Assembly: GCF_002776525.5 (NCBI RefSeq)
Contig: NC_045436.1
Span: forward strand, 159,755,783-159,819,782
Reading direction: 5' to 3'
DNA: 64,000 bases
From: Piliocolobus tephrosceles
Lineage: Eukaryota; Chordata; Mammalia; Primates; Cercopithecidae
The notes under the pieces are model-generated. The model did no database searches, was not told where the DNA came from, and saw only the letters and a list, made by a program, of their open reading frames with translations. The position numbers and the translations under genes were made by a program. Positions 23,462 to 34,489 of the stretch are shown here, piece after piece. The first letter of the stretch is position 1. The number at the start of each line of letters is the position of its first letter.

Positions 23462-23758
23462 ATTATTTTTTGAGGTAGAGTCTCACTCTGTAGCCTAGGC
23501 TGGAGTGTAGTGGCGCCATCTCGGCTCACTGCAACCTCCACCTCCCAGGCTCAAGCGATTCTCCTGCCTCAGCCTCCTGAGTAGTGGGATTACAAGCACC
23601 TGTCACCACGCTCAGCTAATTTTTTGTATATTTTTTTAGTAGAGGCAGGGTTTCACCATGTTAGCCAGGCTGGTCTCGAACTCCTGACCTCAGATGATCT
23701 GCCTACCTCGGCCTCTCAAAGTTCTAGGATTATAGGCCTGAGCCACCACGTCCAGCCT
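23462..23758 (-). mobile_element. AluS-type SINE, antisense
   Basis: 'gaggtagagtctcactctg' to 'gagccaccacgtccagcc', with 'ctcgaactcctgacctcag' of the S type. Confidence 0.92.
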
Positions 23759-23789
23759 CATATTTAATTTAGTTTAATCCACAATCATA

Positions 23790-24045
23790 CAGAACATATG
23801 TAGCTGAGTGAGTGATCCCAGCCTAGCTGGGCGATAAATACACACATATCTAAATACAAGGCAGGATGTGAGAGATTCAGAGTGGTGCAGGCCTTAGAGG
23901 AGGGAGAAGTCTCATCTGACTCAGTAAACTCGAGAAAGATTCTCATAGGAAGTGATACTGAGATGAGCCTTGGAAAAGGACTGGATGATAGAATTTTCAG
24001 GCGAGAGTACGGGTGGGGCAATGGCATGGCGGTGTGAAAGCATGG
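23790..24045 (-). repeat. L2 3' region, antisense
   Basis: 'ggaagtgatactgagatgag' and 'ccttggaaaaggactggatga' correspond to the antisense L2 text 'gaggtgacatctgagctgagccttgaaggatga'. Confidence 0.55.
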
Positions 24046-24108
24046 GCTGTGAATCCGGGGAATCAGACAAAATGTGGTCCTTACCTGAAGGTACAGGACT
24101 AGAGACAA
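24046..24108. repeat. 63-bp dispersed repeat, copy B
   Basis: Partner of 21021-21083 at 52/63 identity in the same orientation. Here it lies at the edge of an L2-like piece rather than inside an LTR-like element. Confidence 0.75.
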
Positions 24109-24109
24109 T

Positions 24110-25595
24110 ACGGTAGGGTGGACTGGGGTGTGCTGGGGAGTGATGAGAGCAGAGACGGATACCTGGAGCTTTAACAGAACAATAAGAGAAAGAAGAAAAG
24201 CTAAGTGATTTGGACCCGATGAGAGGAGAGTTCTTTAGACTGCAAGAGAAGGGAAGGGGGATCCCATTTTAAGGCAGTAACATGCGTTCTCTTCCGGTTC
24301 CCACTCTCCCTGGTTCTCCCTTGATATCTGGCTGTAGGGGGAGGAGGCGTGATCAGATGGGGAGAGGGGAAACTATGTGGGCAGATTCAACTCGGTTACA
24401 GGAGGAATCCCAAGAGACACCCAGGCAATGCTGAGCTTTGGTCATTCAGAATAAGGTTATGCAGAAAGTTCCTGCATGAGAGACCAGACCATTATTCTGA
24501 GAAGGGATTTTTCAAATTCTTCTTCCTCTTTCCTTGGTATTTCAAGGTGAATCCTAAAGCACTGAGCTAGGAATTTCCAAAATACACAGCTCGGTAACCA
24601 AAGCCAGTCACTGAGGGCTCAGGGGAGTCTAGAAGAAGGAAACATGGACAGAAAGAAGTCAAGGGAAAGCCCATCGTGCTCTTTCTGTACCTGGGAATCT
24701 TTAAAAAAGAGAAAGAAGTGGACTGGCTGAGAATAGCCAAGCCATCAACAGAGTTGAGGGAAGACCTAGCTTTCCCATCTCCGGGCCTGCAGAGGGGCAG
24801 TGTTAGAGACGTGAATGTCACCCTTCAGGACTCTGAGAGGAAGCCACTCACCAGCTGCCCCCTAAGAACCCAGGCTGTGGCCCCGGAAAGGAGCTCTGTG
24901 TGGTCTGCCCGGAGGCTTCCCAGAGCTCCCTTCAGTCCCACGGGGCACAGATGCTGAGTCGGGAACCAGCACGAGGCAAGGTGACCGCCCGGTCACGCCC
25001 AAGGGCTAGACCTCCCCACGAACAGACTGGAGAGCCACTGGGGGATACGGGGAGAGCTCTGGGGCTGCAACCCAGCCGGGGCACTGCCTGGGCTGGAAGA
25101 ATGAGCCACACATTCAATACTGGAGGCCAGGAGGTCCAGCATGACCCAGGCCACAAAAGGACATCTCCCCAAAGACCACCGGGCAGCAGGTGGCACACAT
25201 CCAGGGACCTTCATGGGACCAAGGAACCCACTGCTCTGTTGCCACGGTGGGGAAAGCCCCCTCGCTCCCCATATCCCTGCCTCTGCAGTGAGAGACAAAG
25301 CAAGCAGCAGCTCTCAGAGGTACTGAGCACTTTTCCTAAAGACCTAGCAGTATCTGTAGGGTTTAAAATATCAGCTCAAAGTTTAACTGGATTGGACATC
25401 TCATTTATCCTCCCATCCCACTAACTAGTGGGTGAGGCTCAGAAGAGACAGACCAGATTAGTTCTAAGCAAAATAGTGATCCTCGGTTTTCCCTTCGCAT
25501 CCGATGTGCGGTAGGAGATACATTTGTACAGCCTGGTGACTGAGTCCTTGGGACCGCAGGGCCAGCCTGGGGAGGGCCCCTACTGCGGTGGCAGG
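24110..25595. other. Unassigned, G+C rising towards the CpG block
   Basis: No gene recognised. From about 24840 the sequence becomes G+C-rich with scattered CpG ('gtgaccgcccggtcacgccc' near 24980). Frames of 100-174 codons exist on both strands but overlap one another, a common effect of high G+C and few stop codons. Confidence 0.4.
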
Positions 25596-25599
25596 GTGT

Positions 25600-26080
25600 G
25601 CTCTGCAGCTCTGCCTCCCTGGCAGGGCTCACTGCGGCATAGTAGGGAGGGCTTGTGGCGAGGGTCCTGAGCAAGACGTGGGGTCTCCGTTCCACCGGGG
25701 TGGGTGGGGGCTGGCTGGGATGGAGGAGAGATTCACGAGTAGGGTAGGAGGCTGTCCCAAGCGCCTGAGGCCTCCGGGGGAGCAGCGGCCTGCCAGGATG
25801 GTCTGGAAGGCACGTTCACCCAGGCCCGGAGGCCGGGTTTCCCTGGCGGCGGCGGTCCCCTGGGACGCCCCTTGCAGGGGAAGCCGCGATTCCAGTCTCC
25901 GCAGCCCTGAGGCTGAGAGTGGAGCGGAGCAGGCCGGCTTTGCGCATGGCGCTACTGCCCCCTCCTGGGAGGCGTCCGGCAGGTCCTGCGTGCCCGGAGC
26001 TGCTTTGCCTGTAACCCTCAGGGTGAATTCCCCGAGGTCGGACTCCGCCCCCCGAGACGTTGTCCCTCCTCTGCATCCGT
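25600..26080. promoter_or_regulatory. CpG-island-like block
   Basis: By hand count about 33 CpG dinucleotides fall in the 460 bases from 25621 to 26080. That is far above the rest of the window and gives an observed/expected ratio of roughly 0.6-0.7. It includes GGCGGCGGCGG and several CCGG and GCGC sites. I see no Alu or other repeat in it, so the CpGs are not explained by a young SINE. It ends where the minisatellite starts. A promoter role is inferred from composition only; no first exon is recognised. Confidence 0.65.
25952..25968 (-). promoter_or_regulatory. Candidate CTCF site
   Basis: Read on the minus strand, CCAGGAGGGGGCAGTAG fits the CTCF core CCASYAGRKGGCRSY with one mismatch (the Y position is G). 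It sits inside the CpG-rich block about 115 bases before the minisatellite. Motif match only. Confidence 0.5.
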
Positions 26081-27190
26081 ATGTAAAATCACCAGGCCAA
26101 TCCCCTCTCTATGTAAAATCACCCAGGCCCATCCCCTCTCTGTATAAAATCACCCAGGCCCGTCCCCTCACTATGTAAAATCACCTCCACCCATCCCCTC
26201 TCTGTGTAAAATCACCCCGGCCCGTCCCCTCACTGTGTAAAATCACCCAGGCCCATCCCCTCACTGTGTAAAATCACCCAGGCCTGTCCCCTCACTGCGT
26301 AAAATCGCCCAGGCCCGTCCCCTCTCTGTGTAAAATCACCTCCACCCATCCCCTCTCTGTGTAAAATCACCCCGGCCAGTCCCCTCACTGTGTAAAATCA
26401 CCCAGGCCCATCCCCTCACTGTGTAAAATCACCCAGGCCTGTCCCCTCACTGCGTAAAATCGCCCAGGCCCGTCCCCTCTCTGTGTAAAATCACCTCCCC
26501 CCATCCCCTCTCTGTGTAAAATCACCCCGGCCAGTCCCCTCACTGTGTAAAATCACCCAGGCCCATCCCCTCACTGTGTAAAATCACCTCCACCCATCCC
26601 CTCTCTATGTAAAATCATTCAGGCCCATCCCCTCTCTGTGTAAAATCGCCCAGGCCCGTCTCCTCTCTGTGTAAAATCGCCCAGGCCCGTCCCCTCTCTG
26701 TGTAAAATTGCCCAGGTCCGTCCCCTCTCTGTGTAAAATCGCCCAGACTCATCCCCTCACTGTGTAAAATCGCCCAGGCCCATCCCCTCACTGTGTAAAA
26801 TCGCCCAGGCCCATCCCCTCACTATGTAAAATCGCCCAGGCCCATCCCCTCACTATGTAAAATCACCCAGACCCATCCCCTCACTATGTAAAATCGCCCA
26901 GGCCCATCCCCTCTCTATGTAAAATCACCCAGACCCATCCCCTCACTATGTAAAATCACCCAGGCCCGTCCCCTCACTGTGTAAAATCACCCAGGCCGGT
27001 CCCCTCACTATGTAAAATCACCCAGACCCATCCCTTCACTATGTAAAATTACCGACGTCCATCCTTTCTCTATGTAAAATCACCCAGGCCCATCCCTTCT
27101 CTACGTAGAATCACCGTCCCCTCTCTATGTGAAATCACCCAGGCCGGTCCCCTTACTATGTAAAATCACCCAGGCCCATCCCCTCTTTTT
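26080..27190. repeat. 31-bp minisatellite, about 36 units
   Basis: The unit is about 31 bp, built from GTAAAATCACCCAGGCC and CATCCCCTCTCTGT-like halves. Units differ at fixed variable positions (CACCCAGG, CGCCCAGG, CACCTCCA, CACCCCGG; ACTGT, CTCTAT). A five-unit higher-order block repeats at exact 155-bp steps, with CACCTCC marker units at 26182, 26337 and 26492. A shortened step of 93 bp (three units) leads to 26585. Later units are more uniform, then degrade at 27040-27130. There are no unique spacers, so this is a VNTR and not a CRISPR array. Confidence 0.95.
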
Positions 27191-27782
27191 AGGCCGCATC
27201 TCCCGCGTCTTCTCCGGCCAGTTCTACCGTCTTTGTCCCTCATACTGTAGCGCTTGGTGACTAAGGGTTACCTCTGTGGGCTCAGACAGGGTTGAAGACC
27301 CTGGTTCCGCCGGCGCTGGCTGGTTCCTTAACCTCATGGAGCCTCAGGTGCTCACTGGTGAAATAGGTGGGACCTTGTAGGTTGCCATGTCTTGGCACCA
27401 GGTGCCTGGCTATGTTGAGTGCTCAGTAAATGGGAGCCATGATTCTCTTTTCTTCTGGCCTCATTGAATTCTCTGCGCTCTCTCCACACAAGCTCAGGTT
27501 GGAGACTCCCCACCAATTTTCCGCCTATCCCTACAGGGCAGCCAGGCTTTCTCAAACCACAGGGGACGATGTTCTACACTCTGGGCACATGGTCGGGACC
27601 GGGGACAGCTTGGGTTCCTGTCATGAACATCAAGCCTGCGCTTGTCTTCCTAGGTTTCTTGCCTTCCATTTCCTTCCGTCTTACTTTCCTTTCGTTTTCC
27701 TCTCCTTATTAGCTCTGGCTACTGCGGAACTCCCTCCCACCTTCACACAAGCTTTCTTCCTGATCCCTAGTTCTAATTACTT

Positions 27783-27811
27783 CCCCCCACCCCCACCCCC
27801 ACCCCCACCCC
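27783..27811 (-). other. G-quadruplex / i-motif candidate
   Basis: On the + strand, five C-runs of 6, 5, 5, 5 and 4 bases are separated by single As. The minus strand therefore has five G-runs with one-base loops, a pattern expected to fold into a very stable G-quadruplex. Confidence 0.85.
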
Positions 27812-27951
27812 ATGCCCCCAACCAGACTCTGCCTTCCAGCCCCATCATAACCTCCAGCCGGCAGGGGCCAAGGTCCCCAATGACCTCTTTGCCCTTCAGT
27901 CCAATGTTCGTATAACAGAGTTTTTTGGTCGGTCCTGCGGCATTTAGTGCT

Positions 27952-28119
27952 TTTTTTTTTTTTTTTTTTTTTTGTGGCAGGGTTTCTCTCTGTTGCCCAG
28001 GCTGGTGGGCAGTGGTGCGATCTTGGCTCACTGCAACCTCTGTCTCCCTCCGGGGCTCAAGCCATCCTCCCACCTCCATATCCTGAGTAGCTGGGACTAC
28101 AGGTGAGCAGCACCATGCC

Positions 28120-28154
<35 letters not shown>

Positions 28155-28270
28155 TAGATATGGGGATTCATCATTCACCATGTTGCCCAGGCTGGCCCCA
28201 AAATCCTGAGCTCAAGTGACCCTCCTGCCTCAGCCTCCCAAAGGGTTGGGATTATAGGTGTGAGCCATAG
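27952..28270 (-). mobile_element. AluJ-type SINE, antisense, with expanded internal T tract
   Basis: The terminal poly-T and a second poly-T of about 30 bases in the middle A-rich linker (28124-28153) bracket a diverged right arm. It ends near 'ggtgtgagccataggcc'. Confidence 0.88.
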
Positions 28271-28784
28271 GCCTCCATTTAGTGCAATTAACTCTTCTTT
28301 AATTTCTCTCTCCTTTGAAGTTCCTGGGGGCACTCTCAAGGCTTTTCTTAGGACTTTCTGTCCTGTCTTCCTCTGGTTCCTTGCTGGCTTCTTCTGGTCC
28401 ATCCCTACCACCCACAGGGCTCTCTCTTTGTCATCTTCTTTTCATTCTCCACACTCGCCTTAGGCCTGTGATCTCATCCACCCCCAGGACTCTCCAGTCT
28501 GTCTCCAGCTCAGATCCTCACTCCCTCTGTGTCTGTCAGTGCAGGTGAACAGCCATCATCTCCACGCAGATGGCCCAGAGACACCACCAGCTCCACAGTC
28601 CAAAACTGGACTCATTATCTTTCTCCCCAAATAGTTTCTTCTACAGAAATTCGAGAGACATTTCTACCTCCTTTCTGTCTCATCCACCCCTCTCCCCATC
28701 CAACTGGTCTCAGCATTCTCTTGATTTCATCTTACTGCTTAGAACCTGTCTTTCACTGCCACAGGCCCAGCAACAATAATAACA

Positions 28785-28990
28785 GCAATAATTTAGTGAG
28801 TCCTTACGTGTACTGTCCTAAGCATTGTGCACACATGGCCTCATTTAATTCTTTTAGAAATATCATGGAAATAGGAAGGAACAGAGGCATAGAGAAGTTA
28901 AGTCACTTGCTCAGGGTCATAAGGCTGATGAGTGACAAAGCCCAGATAGGCCTCCGGGTCTTGCTGACGGCACAGCCCTTGGCGTTCAGC
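28785..28990 (-). repeat. MIR SINE, antisense
   Basis: 'cttacgtgtactgtcctaag', 'cacatggcctcatttaatt', 'cagaggcatagagaagttaa' and 'cttgctcagggtcataagg' follow the antisense MIR order almost completely. Confidence 0.8.
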
Positions 28991-29289
28991 ACTGTTATGC
29001 AGCATTATTTCAGGATCTTATTCCTGGCATAAATAGTCACATCACCTCTTGTCCTAGTTTTCCTGTCTTCATTCTTTCCCTGTCTTCAGTATAGCTACCA
29101 ATGAGACAATTATATTTGTTGTTTCCTAATACTAAAATCCAATACTGAAATTCTCCTTAAACCCCATCAGTGGCTGTCTGCTGCTCTTTAAATAAAACCT
29201 GTACCCTGGAGCCTCCAATGTTCCTACTACCCTTTATCTGACCTATTTCCTAATTATCTTTCATGATCTGCAAGAAATTGTCCCTGGAT

Positions 29290-30705
29290 CCCCAAGATGG
29301 AGTCAGGTGATTTATCAGTTAGGACTAGATTCAGTTACATGTAGCAGCAATCCCAATTAACGGTTGCTTAAAAGAGACAGTTAATTCATTCTCTGAACGT
29401 GTCTGGAACAGGCCATTCAGGGTTGGTATGGTGGCTACCACCGTATCACCAATGACCTCGAATCCTTTCGTCTTTCTGCTCCACCATTTCTAACATTGGC
29501 GTCTACCTTTAATGTCACCTCACGGCTGCAAGATGACTGCTGCAGCTCTATCACAATGACATTCCTAACAGCAGGAAGGAGGAGGGGTAAAGGGCAAGAT
29601 TGTGTGTCCTTCAGTCTTGGCTTGGCTCCTTTCATAAGCTTCCCCAGAAGTTCCAACCGATGATTTCTGTCTATGTGTCTTTGCTCTCTCACAAGAGAAA
29701 TTGTGCTGAACATGCTGAGTTTTAGGATCCAATCAAGGATACCATATTTCATTAAGACTGTTTTCATTTTTAGTTATGTATCCTTTAATTATCTCTTATT
29801 ATGATGATTTTGTAATATTTTCTATAGAGAGAATGGAAACATAATTCAGTCTTCTTTCTAACATGGCAGATCAAACTTTGTTTTTAAGATACAGAAAGCA
29901 AAAAAAAAAAAATTCAACTTTACAACCCATTTTTGGTACTAGCATATAAATGTTCAGAATTGTTGTTGACTTTGGGAAGACCTTTATGAATTTCTTTCAC
30001 ATATGAGCTGCAAATTTATGGTGTGTTTACAATTGTGTGCACCACATTCTCAAATATATTTCTGGTGGGAAAAAATCTTTCATTTGACTAGGCATTAAAT
30101 ATGAATGAGTCCTCTACTTACAGTTTTACATATCTGATAAGTGGAAGAGTTTTCTACAGACTACCTTGTGATTCCATATATCTTAAATCTTGTTTCTTCA
30201 TTATCCACATATTTTTGGTGCCAGACATTGTAGAATTATTTGCATCTCCATCCAATCTCTGATGCTGTGTGCCAGGCAGGTCAGCCTGTGGAAGGTAGGA
30301 GTATTTCTGGAAGCCATTCCAACATCTGTACACCCAGCAATAACTGAATAACTGAGCTATACGTGAAAAGGACTGCAGATCACCTAATGTATCTCATGGA
30401 ATCCAAAGTAAATGTAGATCATCTCATCTTCTCACTAGTCAAATCTCCAAAATGCCCATCGTCACTCCAATGGCACCAATATGAGAAATTGGGAAAAAGT
30501 CTAGTTAATTAATAAAAAATAGTATTTTTTTTCTGGACTTTTTTCCATGTTTGTTTTATTTGTCAGCATTTCAAACTTTATAATTTGTAGTGAATTTTTT
30601 CTCATTGTCAATATTTTCATCCTTAATTTTATATTCATAATTTGTATTATTTTTCCTAAAGAGGATCCAAAATGGCATTAGCTTCAGGCTCCAAGAAAAA
30701 TGGAT
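29290..30705. other. Unassigned, AT-rich; possible old repeat at 29310-29740
   Basis: 29310-29740 resembles an old dispersed repeat of unknown name ('ggttgcttaaaagagacag'). From 29760 the sequence is AT-rich and has no recognised gene. Confidence 0.35.
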
Positions 30706-30708
30706 CCA

Positions 30709-31022
30709 GGCCAGGTGCAGTGGTTCACACCTATAATCCTAGCACTTTGGGAGGCCAAGGCAGGAGGATTGCTAGAGTGCAGGAGTTTGAGACCAGCCTG
30801 GGCAACACAGGGAGGCCTTGTCTCTACAAAAAATTTTAAAAACTAGCCAGGCATGGTGGCGGGTGACTGTGGTCCCAGCTACTCAGGAGACTAAGGTGGG
30901 AGGATTGCTCGAGCCAGGGAGGTGGAGGCTGAAGTGAGCCGCGACCGTGCCACTGCACTTCAGCCTGGGCGACAGAGTGAGACTTTGTCTCTGAATAAAT
31001 AAATAAATAAATAAATAGTCTT
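30709..31022 (+). mobile_element. Alu SINE, sense, with 13-bp target duplication
   Basis: 'ggccaggtgcagtggttcac' to an (AAAT)n tail. The perfect 13-bp duplication aaaaatggatcca lies at 30696-30708 and 31023-31035. Confidence 0.95.
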
Positions 31023-31039
31023 AAAAATGGATCCATTCT

Positions 31040-33755
31040 TGACTGAGAGAGTTTACCCCTCACAGACATCAGTGAAAAACTTCTAAAAAGGGGGGGTCTT
31101 CAGAAATAAGTTGAACCTGAAAAGAAAACAGGGGATTCAAGAAACAATGAAATAAATATTAATTGAATAATAATCAAAAGAATTCCTCATTGTCCTGGCT
31201 ACACAACATAGCGTGGCCTTCTAGATCCTATGATCTGACCTTTGCTCACTACCAGCTTTAACCGTCACCATCCCCACTTGCCACCTACTCGCAAGTAGCC
31301 CAGGAATATTTGCTAAATAAATAAATAGACAAAAAAACTGAGAGTTGAACTCAAACCTTTTGCTTTCTAGCCCTGTCGTTTCAGCTAGTGCTAATAAGTA
31401 TTCCTATCAGTCCACTTCCCTGCCTCAGTGGGCACAGTGGAGTAAGGACAGTACAGTCTTTTTCTGATGATTAGTCATTTCCTTATGTCATCTTAGGGTA
31501 TAGAAGACACTATAGAAATGGCTGGTGCCCTTCCCAAATCCCCTCAGCCTGCCCTGGAAGTGGCCTCTGGAAAGTTCTACATCTCTCTCTGCCTGAAGAT
31601 ATTCCCTGACTGGAAGTGTACTTGGAAGTGCCCAGGAGTTAAGATGCCAAGAGCAACCCTCAGCCATCAAGAGCCAGCTTCCTTGTCCCTCAGTGGGACA
31701 ATCAGGGGCATTATTCCACTGTCCCTCCTCTTAGAGGGTCCCAGCAGGACTGAGGTCCAGTCACCCAGGGTCACCTCCCCACTGAGTTGCTTCCTGGGCT
31801 CACCGCTCAACTAAACTGTTTGCACTCAAATCCTCATCTCAGTGTCTGCTGAGACACAGGGCCATTATTCCAGTCACCACCTGTGCTGACACAGCAGTGT
31901 AGGTGTGGAAGGTGCAAGATTGGACCCATTTTTTCTTTGACCCCGGGATACAGTTCTGGAAGACACTGGTTTGGGGGAATAAAAGGACATTCCTGAAATA
32001 CGTGAATTTTGACAGAATAAATCTTTCTCCTAAAAGTTTCAGATGCTTCAGCCTCTATGCTGGCACACTGAAAGAGGAGAGTCTTAAAAGCAGAAGAGTT
32101 GAGGGGCAAATTCAGAGGGAGAGGAGCATTGAAAAATGCGATCTTGGCAACCAGACGTTTCGCTGGAGTGACTAACATAGGAAAGTGCTTCTCTGGCGAA
32201 TGCATTGGTCAGTGTCTTCCATTTCACATGGGCAGTGAGCAAGGGAGGTTGTTAGAGACTCTTAGGCTGTGAAGAGCTTCCAGGAAGCTTAGGAAACCTG
32301 CTTCTGGTGCCTATATAGATCCTGAGTGTTTGAAAACAGCTGGGACCACTTTCGGCTGTCCCTATTCTCTGATTCATCAATGCAGAGGCAGGGATACTGG
32401 AAAGAAGTCTCATCTCCAAAAAGGGAGACCAGAGTGGTCTTCATCATTGCCTAGTTTGCATCCTGATCATCTTGGGGGAAAGACTACTGCTCAACCTCTC
32501 CCTAGACCCCTCCCAAGGCCCTGGACGCTGGGTCAACTGGCCAGAAACAAACCTGTAGGAGAAACCACCCTTAGGGGTAGGAGCTCAGCCAGGTGCTTGG
32601 CAGCTTCCCAGATTGTAAATATCTCTGCATTTTATAGGAGGCTTCAGACTCCAAACCATGGCAATGAAAAAGGAGAAACTTGAAAGCAGAACAGTTTGTA
32701 GACAGATCCAGAGAGAGAGGAGGGGAGAGTGTACCTCTGGACTTGCTTGTCTGGTGAAAGGGAGGCAGACTCGTGAAGAGGTTTCCAGAGAGGACGGAAG
32801 TATGCAGATGGTAAAGCCATCAGGGAGAGGCAGTGCCGGGATCAGCACAATGGGTGCCCCTGTGCACTGTTTGGGGATTTTTGTGTTTGTATTTTTGCAA
32901 TCCCTGTCCCCTCTACAACCCGAAGCTGGGGTCTGCTAAGAAAAAGAACCTGGCTTGCAAGAGCATTCTTCAGCTCTACTTGAAAGTTTGAAAAACCCCT
33001 GGATAGGAAAATAACCTCAGGGAGCCAAGTCTTTCTGCACTTGGCGAAGCCCTAGACCTAAAATACACATATGAACACTTCACTCTGAAAGGCCTGCAGT
33101 ATTCATATCTGAGTCATCTGAAAACAAATAAAAAGAGACCTAAACAAACAAACCTAATTGTGCACGGAAACACAGCCAGGTTTCCAGCCTGACTTCCCCT
33201 CTGTTTTTATTAGTCAAGAGCCAATACATGAGGCTTTTGTGGCATCCAAAACAAGCAAAAATATTAAAAACAAATTGCCAAGGCTTCTCCCTCTTCCCTC
33301 CTTCCTTTATGATGCACTACACAAGCCAAGTTCTCGACTTCTCCACATTGGCTTTCGAACCTCTTTCCTTTAGTCCTGATAGACAGCTGTCTGCTAATCC
33401 GGCTGTCCAGGGGCAACAGCAACCCTGGGTGGTGGTGACATCCATAAACATCAGCACTTACTGGACACTTCAGTGAAATTTAAGGAGATGTGTTTCAGGT
33501 CTTGAAATGTTGTTGTTTTTACCATTAATCAAGGCAGCTGGTTTGAGAACCAAGCCTGCCGACCTGAGTTCACTTAGGACAGACCTGTTCATTGCCCTCT
33601 GCCAGCATCCTAGCAGCTGCTGCCTTTCTTTTCTCCCTCTTATTTATTTCACCATTACATAGGCATTCCAGTGTAACAGGCATCATTTGCTGTTGCCAAA
33701 CCATTTTCCTCTCTGGTAATATCATCCTTTTCTTTTTTTAAAGTCCATGTAGTTT
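31040..33755. other. Unassigned, no gene seen; contains a weak local duplication
   Basis: No gene or named repeat recognised. Segments at about 32020-32130 and 32610-32725 resemble each other ('gcttcagcctctatg'/'gcttcagactccaaac', 'aaaagcagaagagtt'/'gaaagcagaacagtt', 'ttcagagggagaggag'/'tccagagagagaggag'). This suggests an old local duplication or two copies of one repeat. Confidence 0.4.
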
Positions 33756-33759
33756 GGTT

Positions 33760-34450
33760 GGAGTCTGCCTTACCCCACCCTGCTTCAGGAGTATGTGATC
33801 AAGGCCTGACCAATTGGAGGCACCCTTATTGGTGTAGGGATGGAAACTAAATCCAATTTGGGCTATTGAGATGCAAGCCTGGAACTTTTTTTTTTGAGAT
33901 GGAGTCTCGCTCTGTCACCCAGGCTGGAGTGCAGTGGCGCAATCTCCACTCACTGCAAGTTCGCCTCCTGGGTTCACGCCATTCTCCTGCCTCAGCCTCC
34001 CATGTAGCTGGGACTACAGGTGCCCGCCACCACCCCCAGGTACTTTTTGTATTTTTAGTACAGACCGAGTTTCATCATGTTAGCCAGGATGGTCTTGATC
34101 TCCTGACCTCGTGATCTGCCCGTCTCAGCCTCCCAAAGTGCTGGGATTACAGGCATGAGCCACCATGCCCGGCAAGCCTGGAACTTTTAAAAAGACTTCT
34201 GGGAAAGAAGCACACGTTCCCCCAGGAATGTGTCTAGCCGGCAGAATGTAAGTCTGGGGCCGCTGGTGGTCATGTTGAACCAGAGCTGAGTGAGGGAGAG
34301 GGATAAGAACTCATATGACATCATCTGAGCACCTGGATCCAACCATGACTGAAGACTGATCTATCTTGGACTTTTCTAGAATACAAATAAAACTCCCATT
34401 TTGTTTAAGCCACTTGTAGTTGAGTTGCTCTACCTTGCAACTGAGAGTCC
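33760..34450 (+). repeat. Old LTR-like repeat split by an AluY
   Basis: 'aaggcctgaccaattggagg' at the left and 'atacaaataaaactccc' then 'ttgtttaagccacttgtagt' at the right. The same family occurs antisense three times at 54115-56960. I cannot name it. Confidence 0.5.
33890..34173 (-). mobile_element. AluY-type SINE, antisense, with 15-bp target duplication
   Basis: 'gagatggagtctcgctctg' to 'gagccaccatgcccggc', with 'ttcacgccattctcctgc' and 'gatctcctgacctcgtgat' of the Y type. The perfect duplication aagcctggaactttt lies at 33875-33889 and 34174-34188. Confidence 0.95.
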
Positions 34451-34454
34451 ACAC

Positions 34455-34482
34455 ATGCACACACACACACACACACACACAT
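34455..34482. repeat. (CA)n microsatellite
   Basis: Twelve or so CA units with ATGC flanks. Confidence 0.9.
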
Positions 34483-34489
34483 GCACCCC

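Larger units (their letters stand above)
27640..29270 (+). repeat. L2 LINE, sense, split by an Alu and a MIR
   Basis: 'gttcctgggggcactctcaa' onwards, 'tccaaaactggactcattat', 'ctttctccccaaatagttt' and, beyond the MIR, 'ccccatcagtggctgtct' follow the L2 reverse-transcriptase and 3' region (consensus 'atgtccaaaactgaactcatcatcttccccccaaa', 'cccttcaatggctccc'). AluJ at 27952-28270 and an antisense MIR at 28785-28990 interrupt it. The part upstream of the Alu is less certain. Confidence 0.6.

Noticed and set aside
24900..25424. 174-codon open frame, +
   Set aside because: Overlapping frames on both strands, low-complexity composition, no recognised domain or splice pattern.
25588..26178. 196-codon open frame in the CpG-rich block
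   Set aside because: It runs into the minisatellite and is crossed by open frames on the other strand, as expected where high G+C removes stop codons. No domain seen.
26080..27190. CRISPR-like regular repeat array
   Set aside because: Repeats are contiguous 31-bp units without unique spacers, in mammalian DNA; it is a minisatellite.
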